Virus record (IMG/VR): IMGVR_UViG_3300010396_000054
Location: 1-49,882 of that record
DNA length: 49,882 bases
Strand: one strand, 5' to 3'
Source of the DNA: a virus
In this document: positions 34,047 to 41,536 of the stretch, one piece after another
Layout: every line of letters starts with the position of its first letter
Numbering within the stretch: the stretch's first letter is position 1
The notes under the pieces: model-generated
Database searches by the model: none
What the model was told of the DNA's origin: nothing
The model's input: the letters and a program-made list of their open reading frames with translations, nothing else
Made by a program: the position numbers and the translations under genes

Positions 34047-34283
34047 ATGGTTACGATCTACGTGGTGGCGATGTGTTGGGTGCTCGGCCCTGCGGCCGGC
34101 ACATGCAACGTCGTGCGATCAACGGATTTCTATGAGAACCCGATCGTCAGTCTCGCAGCCTGCGAGCAGCTGCGGCGAATGTACGATCCGAAAAACCCCG
34201 ATGACGGCAAGCCAGTCCCGGGGATGACGGTCACCTATACCTGCCTGAAGCACGAGATTCAGGCGTGGGGACCGGCTCGGTAG
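34047..34283 (+). CDS. small secreted or membrane-anchored protein on opposite strand (78 aa)
   Basis: A strong GGGAGGAGG ribosome site precedes ATG by three or four bases. The product starts with a hydrophobic stretch (MVTIYVVAMCWVLGPAAG) that could be a signal or anchor, followed by cysteines (C10, C20, near NPIVSLAACEQL and VTYTCLKHE). It stands between two minus-strand capsid genes and ends by convergence with one of them; the two stop codons sit within GCCTAGGC. A moron-type accessory gene is likely. No family was recognised. Confidence 0.55.
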   Translation: MVTIYVVAMCWVLGPAAGTCNVVRSTDFYENPIVSLAACEQLRRMYDPKNPDDGKPVPGMTVTYTCLKHEIQAWGPAR

Positions 34284-34284
34284 C

Positions 34285-35112
34285 CTAGGCGACCTTCACC
34301 TGTTGCAGCTGCTCACGGCCTTTGGCCGTCAGCATCTCTGGCGCGACACGATTGATATCGCGGAGCGAGTAGAGCCAGGTGTAGAAGCATCGGCAGAAAG
34401 GCTCTTCCGAAGGTTTCGTGATCGCGTCGGTGTAGCCATCCGGCCCGACTTTGACGAAGTCCTTTTCCTGCGCCCAGGAGCCGCGGACGAGATAGATATG
34501 CTGGTCGCGTTCCTTGTGGTCTTCCCGAAAATTGTAGCCGGGCTGACGCCAGTGGGAATGCCAGACCCCCGCAATCGCTCCCGTGCCGACTGCCACGGTT
34601 TCCGACAAGGCGGCGGTGAGCTTGTGCCCCTGATCGATCATCACCCGACGCTCGACAAACGGCAGGTTCGCCAGCGCCTTTCGAACGTCGGACTTGACCT
34701 CGCGGCGCTCGACGACTTCGCTTCCGCCAGCGGGAATGCTCGTCGCCCATCCGGCAAAGCGGCGCAGCGTCTTCTCGACCATCTCATCGCGGTTCAGCTT
34801 GATGAGCGACGCGCTGGCAAGGATGCGTCGATCCAGCTCATCCCGGAGATGCGGCGCTACGTTCTGAAGCGTGTAGCGCGAAATGCCCGGGTGATGGCGA
34901 AGGATGTCGCCTCGCTCGATGAGCCGGCGGTAAATCGCCCGCATCGCATCCACCAGCATGTCCCGCAACTGAGCGGGGGGCATCATGCTTTGCTCGAGCG
35001 CCTCGCGGAGCCGCTGCATCCACAGGGCGACGCGTTCTTCGCTGTCAAAGCCGTGTTCGGTGATGTCCTCTACCGCAGCCGTGAGAACATCGTTGAAGCG
35101 CGGAGTAGCCAT
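34285..35112 (-). CDS. MuF-like head morphogenesis/minor capsid protein
   Basis: This 275-residue protein follows the portal gene and a small gene. N-terminal helices (ERVALWMQRLREALEQSMM, YRRLIERGDILRHHP) lead to a C-terminal region with GVWHSHWRQPGYNFREDHKE and EEPFCRCFYTWLY, the His/Cys/Trp pattern of the MuF-type capsid protein fold. Such minor capsid proteins sit at the portal vertex. Identification is by motif and order. Confidence 0.7.
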   Translation of the reverse strand: MATPRFNDVLTAAVEDITEHGFDSEERVALWMQRLREALEQSMMPPAQLRDMLVDAMRAIYRRLIERGDILRHHPGISRYTLQNVAPHLRDELDRRILASASLIKLNRDEMVEKTLRRFAGWATSIPAGGSEVVERREVKSDVRKALANLPFVERRVMIDQGHKLTAALSETVAVGTGAIAGVWHSHWRQPGYNFREDHKERDQHIYLVRGSWAQEKDFVKVGPDGYTDAITKPSEEPFCRCFYTWLYSLRDINRVAPEMLTAKGREQLQQVKVA

Positions 35113-35316
35113 TTAGAATGACGCTATGATCCTGTAGAGCGAGAACAAAGCGTCAAGCTGCGCCTCGTAGGCGGATATCGCCTCTAGGCGCGCAACCTCC
35201 GCTTTCTCGAATTCGCCCCGCCGGAGACAGTCCTGGACCCGGAGCAGGGCCTCGTGAGTGGTCTTGGCCGCCGTCGCCGCAGCGTTGATGGAGTCAACGA
35301 TGCGGCTGAGGGTCAC
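35113..35316 (-). CDS. small helical protein next to portal (67 aa)
   Basis: A GTG at 35316 overlaps the portal stop as GTGA. The product is all helix (DSINAAATAAKTTHEALLRV, EKAEVARLEAISAYEAQLDA) with a hydrophobic end FSLYRIIASF. It has no recognised family. Between portal and MuF genes it is likely an assembly or head accessory protein. Confidence 0.5.
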   Translation of the reverse strand: MTLSRIVDSINAAATAAKTTHEALLRVQDCLRRGEFEKAEVARLEAISAYEAQLDALFSLYRIIASF

Positions 35317-36845
35317 CGGGTAGCCCGCATGCGGTCGACGAGCCGGGCGATCTGATCGCTCGAGGAATTGGTCCGTCGCTTGCCGCGGTCCAGCATCCTC
35401 ACCACCGCCTCGTTGAACCCTTCCATGGCGTCCTGGGCCGCAAAGGGATGGCCCGGCTTCGGCTCCTCTAGGGGCATCGGCGGCACATAGTCAACCATCG
35501 CTTCGATGTCGAGGTTGAGCGGGTTGCTGAACAGGAACTCCATTTCGTTCATGTTGTCGGCGAACCACTGAACCAACGCGCCCTTGTTCTCCGGGTCCAG
35601 GTCGGGAAGCAATATCTGGACGGTGGCGATCAGGGCTTTCAGCTTGACATCGTCGACCTTGACCTTCTCGCTGTCCGGCTCCTCGAGGAAGGATGGCCAG
35701 ATCGCCTTGAATGAATTTTGCCAGCGATAGAAAGCCTGCTCGAATTTGACGTTCCGGTACTCCGGAAAGTCTTTCTGGATGGTCGCATAGAATTCCGGAT
35801 TCCAGGCCCGCAGTTGCGTGACCCGGTCCATGAAGGCATAGGGCTTTTCCATGCCTTCGCGGAACCGCTTCACCCACCGGGCGATCTCGCGCATGTCCTC
35901 GGAACCCTCCCCGAAGCCCTCGGCGAAGCTCTCCTGCGTCATGATCTTGGCCGGCATTCCAGCGCCCGCCGCGATATCCTCCAGAATGTTACGACGCGCC
36001 GTCGTCATGGCCGCATCGGTGTTCTGGAGGTTCAGCGTCTCTATCCCCTCGTCCTTCTCGATCGAGATGACGTTCCCCGTCGCTGCGGCCTGGATATAGG
36101 CCCGCTTGGTGGCGAAGAGGTTCTTCATGATGTTGTCGACGACGCTCCCGGCCGCCCGTAGCTTCGCGATGAAGACGCCCGCCTTCTGCGTCACCAGATC
36201 GTTCGTCTTCTGCGTCTGGATGTAGCTCTTCAGCGGATAGAGGGTGCGCTGGTAGACGCTGCGCCCGACGAAGCCATAGGCGCTGGACGTATAGCTGATA
36301 TAGATCGGCCGCTCATGCAGGAGAACGCAGGTGCGGCTGCGGTGGTACTTCCGGCCAGACACGACGATCTCCGTCGTATGCATGAAGTCCATCGCATTGG
36401 GGTTCTGGTTGAGGACCAAAGATCCCGCCGTATTCAGCGGGTCGAAGGAGTTGATGCTGATGTCGCTCTGCCAGATTTTGCGGATGTCGAGCGGCTTCTC
36501 GGTAGGCACCCCATCCTCGAGCAAGCCGAGCGAGGCAATCCCATAGACCCTGGACAGGCTGACGAGATCGGCGATCCTTCGGTCGCACTCGTCCTTGCGC
36601 CACTGGTCGAGGAACTGATCGCGCACCCGTTCTTCCGGGGAATCCGGGATGCTGATTTCCCGAGGCTGGGACTGCGCCATCTCGATGGGCTTGTCCGCCA
36701 GCTTCTCGCCCAGCGTGTGGTTGGTGTATATCAGCTTGCAGAGCTGATATGAAATTTCCGACCCCGGCTGAATATCGTCGGCATCCAGGAGTTCCTGAAG
36801 CACGGACCCCGTTCCGCTTGGGCCTATGACAACCGAGGTCGCCAC
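35313..36845 (-). CDS. portal protein (DUF1073-like)
   Basis: The 510-residue product has the portal pattern: FLDQWRKDECDRRIADLVSL, YGIASLGLLEDG, SINSFDPLNTAGSLV, LLHERPIYISYTSSAYGFVG, then SVYQRTLYPLKSYIQTQK and GMPAKIMTQESFAEGFGEGS, as in DUF1073 portals. The helical end WSFxxNPLNLDIEAMVDYVP lies near the tail. Portals form a ring at one capsid vertex for DNA entry and tail binding. Size and neighbours fit. Confidence 0.85.
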   Translation of the reverse strand: MATSVVIGPSGTGSVLQELLDADDIQPGSEISYQLCKLIYTNHTLGEKLADKPIEMAQSQPREISIPDSPEERVRDQFLDQWRKDECDRRIADLVSLSRVYGIASLGLLEDGVPTEKPLDIRKIWQSDISINSFDPLNTAGSLVLNQNPNAMDFMHTTEIVVSGRKYHRSRTCVLLHERPIYISYTSSAYGFVGRSVYQRTLYPLKSYIQTQKTNDLVTQKAGVFIAKLRAAGSVVDNIMKNLFATKRAYIQAAATGNVISIEKDEGIETLNLQNTDAAMTTARRNILEDIAAGAGMPAKIMTQESFAEGFGEGSEDMREIARWVKRFREGMEKPYAFMDRVTQLRAWNPEFYATIQKDFPEYRNVKFEQAFYRWQNSFKAIWPSFLEEPDSEKVKVDDVKLKALIATVQILLPDLDPENKGALVQWFADNMNEMEFLFSNPLNLDIEAMVDYVPPMPLEEPKPGHPFAAQDAMEGFNEAVVRMLDRGKRRTNSSSDQIARLVDRMRATR

Positions 36846-36849
36846 GGGA

Positions 36850-37026
36850 CTACTTCTTCACCGGCCCCGTTACGGGCGGGGGTGCGAACTCGCCGCACCA
36901 CTCGGCAGCATTCTTCTCAACGGCCGCAGGATAGCGCCGGCAGATGATGTGCTTCGGGACCGGGCGATCGTCGACCTTGGCGAATCGCGCGCCAAACCGG
37001 CAATTGGAACAGCTATCCGCCATCAT
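36850..37026 (-). CDS. cysteine-rich small protein, zinc-ribbon-like (58 aa)
   Basis: I found this frame by reading the gap; it starts with an ATG that overlaps the upstream TGA as ATGA. The text is MADSCSNCRFGARFAK, then HIICRRYPAAVEKNAAEWCG. The pairs CxxC, C and C are spaced as in a zinc-ribbon or metal-knuckle. Such small four-cysteine proteins often occur near phage packaging genes. Function unknown. Confidence 0.6.
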   Translation of the reverse strand: MMADSCSNCRFGARFAKVDDRPVPKHIICRRYPAAVEKNAAEWCGEFAPPPVTGPVKK

Positions 37027-37949
37027 GCCGCCTTGTCATAAGGGTTGAGCCGCGCCACAGTCTCGGCGAGCGCGGCATCGGAAGAAACCAAACTCGCATC
37101 CCCGGCTATCTCGATCCGATGCGAGAAATTCCACCAGTGATTCGGCCCGGCGCCACGAAGGGCCCAGGCCAGCACCGAGGCTTCATCGATCAGCCAGTCG
37201 TTGTCGGCGAAGGTCTTGGACCGTGGCGACATCTCGGCCAGGGCGAGTTCGTCCGCGCTGGTGACGATGTGCGTCTCGTCCCGGCGGTAGTGATCGACCA
37301 TCGCCAGATCGACCGTATTGCGGAACGGCAGATCCCGGTCCTTCACCACGGCGAAGGGATGAAGATGGAAGGCGCGGAGCACGACATTGCCACCCTCCTG
37401 GAAGTAGACCCCCCAGGGCAGGTGGCAGCGGCCCTCGCCCCAGAAGCACGACTTCGTGATCGAGTGAGCATGCCTGAGCGACCAGGCGAGCAGATCGCGT
37501 GACCGCATCGGCTTGACGAGCGATCGCCGGAGCCGGCTCGGCGCGAGGGTCCGCGTCCCGGATGCCACGATGGCGCGCGTCCCGGTTCGGAAGCGCCGCT
37601 CTGCTGCGACGAAGGCCTCGACAGAGACGAGCATGTCGGCGTTGAGGATCGCGACCCGCTCGCCCTTCTCGGCATTGTCCAGGGCCCTGCGGTGAGCCTC
37701 GGCGAAGGCGGTGTAGGGCGCGCCCGGCGCTGGCGGCGGGACGAGCGTCAGCTCATGCGCGCTCAGGGCTCTTGCGACCTCAACGGGCCGATCCGTCTGG
37801 ACGATGTACCGGACCCTGACGCTGCCGCGAAATTCGCGCTTCAGCTCGTCGAGAGCCGCGCGATGGCTGCGTAGGACGGGACCAAGGAAAAGCGAGACGT
37901 ACCAGTCACCCCAAGCGGGGACGGCGATGAGCCAGGAGCGGGTCTTCAT
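37023..37949 (-). CDS. glycosyltransferase-like protein A
   Basis: The start at 37949 overlaps the upstream stop as ATGA, giving 308 residues with MKTRSWLIAVPAWGDWYVSL. Text such as RVRYIVQTDRP, FAEAHRRALDNAEKGERVAI and LNADMLVSVEAF (Asn103-Ala-Asp-Met) is like the nucleotide-sugar binding strand and acidic motif of GT-A-type enzymes. A later region AWSLRHAHSITKSCFWGEGR and GPNHWWNFSHRIEI resembles a stretch of the larger protein 39383-40702, so both are related. It is the third gene of a glycan cassette. Donor and acceptor are unknown. Confidence 0.55.
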   Translation of the reverse strand: MKTRSWLIAVPAWGDWYVSLFLGPVLRSHRAALDELKREFRGSVRVRYIVQTDRPVEVARALSAHELTLVPPPAPGAPYTAFAEAHRRALDNAEKGERVAILNADMLVSVEAFVAAERRFRTGTRAIVASGTRTLAPSRLRRSLVKPMRSRDLLAWSLRHAHSITKSCFWGEGRCHLPWGVYFQEGGNVVLRAFHLHPFAVVKDRDLPFRNTVDLAMVDHYRRDETHIVTSADELALAEMSPRSKTFADNDWLIDEASVLAWALRGAGPNHWWNFSHRIEIAGDASLVSSDAALAETVARLNPYDKAA

Positions 37950-38695
37950 CGGAAGGCCTCGTATCTGAACTGCGAGACCCGCGGGATGAGGCTGCCGTAC
38001 TCGACGCCAACGAAGGGGCCGCGGGCGAGCTCGCACCCGTCAACCAGGATCACGGCGTCGCCGGTCGCGGCCATCTCGACGCGGACCCAGGAACGCTCCC
38101 AGCGGGCCATACCGACCGATGTGACGAACTCTCCGCCGAGGACCGAATACCAGTGATCATCTTCAAACAGCACGCCCACCGCGCGCCGGTCATAGACCAT
38201 GCCCGCGATCGCCGGCATCATGACCGCGCTGGGGGCGCCGGCGGCGAAGCCGACAAAGACCGCCCGCCGGTCTTTGCCTTCGACCAGCACCCGCGCCTGC
38301 ATGACGCGCACGTCGCTGGCAGTCGTCCAGAGCCGGGCGTCATCGACCCGGAAGCCGGCCTGCGCCGCCCCGTCCGCATCGACGTGGTGCGGCGCCCGCT
38401 CCATGCGCATCGCGTGCTTCACCAGCGCTGACTTGCGCTGCTCGTCGGTGAGCTTTACCGCGTGGTGCATCGGCTCGAGGAAATCGACGAAGCTCTTGAT
38501 GTGGCTGCCGAGGAATTCGGCCGGGGTTACGAGACACCAGCTATCGGCATCCGGGCCACAGGCGCGGTAATAGACCTCGTTCACCGCATCGAAGAAGAAT
38601 TGCCCGACATGGGCGGGCTCGACCAGCCCGATGGGGCAGATGATGTCCGCGACCGAAGGGCCTATTTCCTCTGCGCCCATGCGAGGATGGATCAT
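37946..38695 (-). CDS. unknown protein with lectin-like beta-sandwich C-terminus (249 aa)
   Basis: The ATG at 38695 overlaps the methyltransferase stop as ATGA. The N-terminal half is helical (VGQFFFDAVNEVYYRACGPD). From about residue 120 a beta-rich part (DDARLWTTASDVRVMQARVL, GKDRRAVFVGFAAGAPSAVM, VLFEDDHWYSVLGGEFVTSV) resembles concanavalin-type sandwiches that bind glycans. No family was named. It sits between glycosyltransferase and methyltransferase genes, so a glycan-related role is inferred. Confidence 0.45.
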   Translation of the reverse strand: MIHPRMGAEEIGPSVADIICPIGLVEPAHVGQFFFDAVNEVYYRACGPDADSWCLVTPAEFLGSHIKSFVDFLEPMHHAVKLTDEQRKSALVKHAMRMERAPHHVDADGAAQAGFRVDDARLWTTASDVRVMQARVLVEGKDRRAVFVGFAAGAPSAVMMPAIAGMVYDRRAVGVLFEDDHWYSVLGGEFVTSVGMARWERSWVRVEMAATGDAVILVDGCELARGPFVGVEYGSLIPRVSQFRYEAFR

Positions 38696-39357
38696 CGCCG
38701 CGGCCCGCAGCAGACGGCGAGCAGGTAATGGCACATTGGCCCGAAGCCGGTGTGTAGAGTCTCGTCGTTCATGCCGAACGGCAGGACGTAGGTGAACCAC
38801 TCTCGCAGATCGGCGACGAACACCGCCTGTGTCTTGCAGTTGACGTGCCCGGCAAGGCTTTGCGGCGAGGCATGCGCCTGACTTTCCCGGCTGGGCATGC
38901 CGATGACGGCGGCGGATTCATCCATGAGGCTGCCGCAGAGGTTCCGCATGAACGCGCCCTCGTCCTCGCCCTCAATGTGTTCAAGCACGTCGAGCGCCAC
39001 GGCGGCATTGAAGCTGCGGTCCTCCACCACGCCGCCGCGAACCAGATCATGGACGCGGAAGTCGATCTCGTCCCGGCGGTCATGCGTGCGCGCATCGCGG
39101 ATGAAGGCGGGGTCGAAGTCGACCGCCACCACTTTCCCGGCGACTGTAAGGAGCGGCGTGGCGAAGCCGTCGCCGCAACCGATCTCCAGAACCCGGGCCG
39201 CGCCGGCGACCATCTTCGCCGCGAACTTGTACCGGGCCAAGGTGAAGGCGAGCCGCTTGGGATCATGGTCGTAAGAGTGCGTCGCCATCATGCCGAGCGT
39301 CTGCGTGCCGCGCAGCATGCGGTGCTCTACGAGCACGTCGTATTGGGGCTCTTTCAT
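38692..39357 (-). CDS. class I SAM-dependent methyltransferase
   Basis: The 221-residue protein has motif I VLEIGCGDGF (near residues 55-65), an acidic end of strand 2 (VVAVDFDPAF), and a motif around FNAAVALDVLEHIEGEDEGA, all typical of class I methyltransferases of the UbiE/small-molecule type. A SD site of AGGAG type precedes the ATG. In this cassette it may methylate a sugar on a glycan. It could also act on DNA or another small molecule. Substrate unknown. Confidence 0.8.
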   Translation of the reverse strand: MKEPQYDVLVEHRMLRGTQTLGMMATHSYDHDPKRLAFTLARYKFAAKMVAGAARVLEIGCGDGFATPLLTVAGKVVAVDFDPAFIRDARTHDRRDEIDFRVHDLVRGGVVEDRSFNAAVALDVLEHIEGEDEGAFMRNLCGSLMDESAAVIGMPSRESQAHASPQSLAGHVNCKTQAVFVADLREWFTYVLPFGMNDETLHTGFGPMCHYLLAVCCGPRR

Positions 39358-39382
39358 CCTGCTGCTCCTGCTCGTCCTGCTG

Positions 39383-40702
39383 CTACTTGATCAGCCCGCT
39401 CCGATAGAGCTTCCCTCGCTGCTGATCGACGATGACCCGCGCTGCGGGCAAGGTCGATGGCTCCGGTTCCGGCTCGTTCCTTCCGATTCCGCACGCCGCG
39501 AGCGCGTCCTCGACGTTCTCATGCGGCTGAACTCCGGCAGCGAAATGGTCGCCCTTCCCGAAATTCATCGATTTGAGCGCTTCCCGCGGCACGCTGATGA
39601 CGGTCGTACCTTCGACCACCACGACGGCACGGTCCTTGCCGATCCCCGCCACATGATTGCCGAATGCGCGATTGCGCAGGGTCCAGCGTTCACGAGTGGG
39701 AACGGAACTTTGTTCGAGCGCGGCGTCGGCTTTGGCTTCGGCCTGCCGCCATCCTCCGCCTTCAATATCGGAGCCGTGGACATAGACGCGAGCGGAGCAC
39801 AACGCCTGGCGAAGAGGATCGGTTGTCGGATGCTCCCTGGCCCGCCGCCATATCTCGGCGATGGTCCCGCTCATCGGCCGGCGAGAGAACCCGAACTCCT
39901 TCTCGCTGGCCGTCGTGACGTGCAGGAACTCATCGCTGTCGGTGACGACGTAGTACTGTTCCGGGCGCGTAAGGTTCCACCAGGAATAATGACCATCGAT
40001 CGTCCAGTCGAGCACGGGGCTCGCATCATGGGGCCAAGGGAACCTGAAATCGATCAGCGCCGGCTCCCAATAGATGCTGTGCGTCACGATCCCGTCCGGC
40101 GCCGCTCGCCACCACGGGCCTCCCAGAACGTCATCGCCATAGGCCGGCTCTTCGGCGCTCCAGCAGCGAATCTGGCTGTGCATCAGCTCGCCGGCGCAGG
40201 CGGCCGCCAGTTCCCGCGGCTTGATTGAGACCGCGACCCGCTTGCCGAACCCGAAGGCTTCCCGCACAGCTTCCTCGCCGATCCGGAGGCCGAGGGTCAT
40301 CACCATCCGCCGACCGGGCTTTGCCAAGGAGAGCAACGTAGACAGACCGCCATCAGCGAAAACGCTATCGGCAAAGACCGGGACCGTTATGGCCCGCTCG
40401 CGCTCGGCCAGGCCCAGCATCGCGCGGTGTCCCCGGCTCATCGTCACATGCCGGCTCTCCGTGAGCGGAGAGGGCTGGAAGAAGATCGGGTGGAACTCGG
40501 CGTAACGCTTGGCCTCGCGGACCGATGGTCGGCTGGCGAAGTCGTCCCAATCCTCGCGCCGCGTCCAGACGAGAAAGACCGCGCGGCGATTGACCGAGGG
40601 AAGATTACCGGGCGCCAGCAGGGTCGGGAGCGCGATCTCGGTGAAGCGGCGCACGCCGGCTGCTCCCCAAGCCGGGACCATCAGCACGACGGGCGGGATC
40701 AT
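39383..40702 (-). CDS. glycosyltransferase-like protein B (439 aa)
   Basis: The protein starts MIPPVVLMVPAWGAAGVRRF. Like protein A it has VPAWG at the N-terminus and a SIYWEPALIDFRFPWPHDAS, DGHYSWWNLTRPEQYYVVTD region that matches the WWNF stretch of A. FLVWTRREDWDDFASRP and GRRMVMTLGLRIGEEAV lie where nucleotide-sugar binding strands would. A DSDEF motif (near 260) is a possible metal site. The C-terminal half is helical and charged. I read it as a second, larger member of the same family. The assignment rests on pattern, not on a search. Confidence 0.5.
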   Translation of the reverse strand: MIPPVVLMVPAWGAAGVRRFTEIALPTLLAPGNLPSVNRRAVFLVWTRREDWDDFASRPSVREAKRYAEFHPIFFQPSPLTESRHVTMSRGHRAMLGLAERERAITVPVFADSVFADGGLSTLLSLAKPGRRMVMTLGLRIGEEAVREAFGFGKRVAVSIKPRELAAACAGELMHSQIRCWSAEEPAYGDDVLGGPWWRAAPDGIVTHSIYWEPALIDFRFPWPHDASPVLDWTIDGHYSWWNLTRPEQYYVVTDSDEFLHVTTASEKEFGFSRRPMSGTIAEIWRRAREHPTTDPLRQALCSARVYVHGSDIEGGGWRQAEAKADAALEQSSVPTRERWTLRNRAFGNHVAGIGKDRAVVVVEGTTVISVPREALKSMNFGKGDHFAAGVQPHENVEDALAACGIGRNEPEPEPSTLPAARVIVDQQRGKLYRSGLIK

Positions 40703-40703
40703 G

Positions 40704-40775
40704 TCAGCCGCGCGCGAATCCCAGCCAGATGAGGCCGATGGCCAAGAGAGCCGTCCACAGAAAGGTCTCGCTCAT
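40704..40775 (-). CDS. 23-residue membrane micropeptide
   Basis: A short frame starts at ATG following GAGCAGGAGC and reads MSETFLWTALLAIGLIWLGF then ends in ARG. It is one transmembrane segment. The stop is one base before the ATG of glycosyltransferase-like protein B, so it is tightly coupled to it. No family is known. It may anchor or accompany the larger protein. Confidence 0.45.
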   Translation of the reverse strand: MSETFLWTALLAIGLIWLGFARG

Positions 40776-40794
40776 GCGCCCGCTCCTGCTCGCC

Positions 40795-41079
40795 CTACTG
40801 CTTCTCTCGTGGCGCCCTCTTGTGGCTGGCGCGACGCGATGACTGTCTGCTGTAATACTCGCGGGTCACCTTGAGCACGGCCCTTCGCAAATCGTCTGGC
40901 AGCTCTATCTCATCGACCCCAAAGCTCGCCCGCAGGCGAGCCTCGATCTCCTGGCTCAGCGTCCGCTCAGGTGTGCCGTCACGCATCCGCGCGGCCTCCA
41001 GCTGGTCGCGCAGTCCCTGGGACAGGCGAAAGCCGATGGTGGTGCTTTTCCGATCCTTCTCCGCAACTTTTCTGGGCAT
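40795..41079 (-). CDS. ribbon-helix-helix (Arc-type) DNA-binding protein
   Basis: The 94-residue protein has STTIGFRLSQGLRDQLEAAR, a beta-strand then helix, and TLSQEIEARLRASF, the second helix of the RHH fold. The tail is basic (SRQSSRRASHKRAPREKQ). RHH proteins of this type regulate phage or plasmid operons. It sits just after the terminase pair, so it could control late genes. The SD region upstream is unusually purine-rich. Confidence 0.75.
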   Translation of the reverse strand: MPRKVAEKDRKSTTIGFRLSQGLRDQLEAARMRDGTPERTLSQEIEARLRASFGVDEIELPDDLRRAVLKVTREYYSRQSSRRASHKRAPREKQ

Positions 41080-41294
41080 ATCCTGTTTCTCCTACTGCTC
41101 CTGCTTCTCGCACTCCCGCTGATCTTACTTTCCTCGACCAGCCGCCGCACCAGCCGGCACAGCGCGCGGCTGTTGTCGGTCTCGTCGGGCCGGCGCTCGG
41201 CGGCGATCTCCTCGTCGGTAGCGAAGAACCGGACGGCACCCGGCTCTATCGGCTGGGCGAAGAAGTCGGCCCATGCCTCAATGGTGGCGCTCAC
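40956..41294 (-). CDS. small protein of the EAWA-FFA pair, copy 1 (extended C-terminus)
   Basis: GTG at 41294 starts VSATIEAWADFFAQPIEPGA and continues VRFFATDEEIAAERRPDETD. This is clearly related to the gene at 41351-41536 (EAWAEFFATPVSPHHFRFFA). The frame stays open past the expected end and overlaps the RHH gene by 124 bases in another frame. The extra part is basic and Ser/Arg-rich, which suggests a lost stop codon by an indel. No family is known for either copy. Confidence 0.5.
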   Translation of the reverse strand: MSATIEAWADFFAQPIEPGAVRFFATDEEIAAERRPDETDNSRALCRLVRRLVEESKISGSARSRSSRRNRICPEKLRRRIGKAPPSAFACPRDCATSWRPRGCVTAHLSGR

Positions 41295-41350
41295 GCCACG
41301 ATGCCGATAACCAGAAGACCCCACCAGATCGCCGGCTCCCATGTGCTCTG

Positions 41351-41536
41351 CTAGGCCCGAGAAAGCGGCTCGGCGATGAGGAGCCTCTTCATCAAGCGAA
41401 AGAGCGCCGGGCCGCTGCTGCCTTCATCCGCCCTGCACTCCGCCGCGATTTCCTCGTCAGTGGCGAAGAATCGGAAATGATGAGGCGACACCGGCGTGGC
41501 GAAGAACTCGGCCCAGGCTTCGGCATCGTGCATCAT
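41351..41536 (-). CDS. small protein of the EAWA-FFA pair, copy 2 (61 aa)
   Basis: The ATG at 41536 overlaps the terminase stop as ATGA. The product is MMHDAEAWAEFFATPVSPHH followed by FRFFATDEEIAAECRADEGS and a helical end with LFRLMKRLLIAEPLSRA. It is a normal-length version of the gene next to it. Position directly after large terminase suggests a packaging-module accessory. No function is known. Confidence 0.55.
   Translation of the reverse strand: MMHDAEAWAEFFATPVSPHHFRFFATDEEIAAECRADEGSSGPALFRLMKRLLIAEPLSRA

Noticed and set aside
39340-41110. CTG/CCT-rich repeats that at first looked like a repeat array
   Set aside because: The units are irregular and coincide with ribosome-site leaders of separate genes; there are no spacers, so it is not a CRISPR array.
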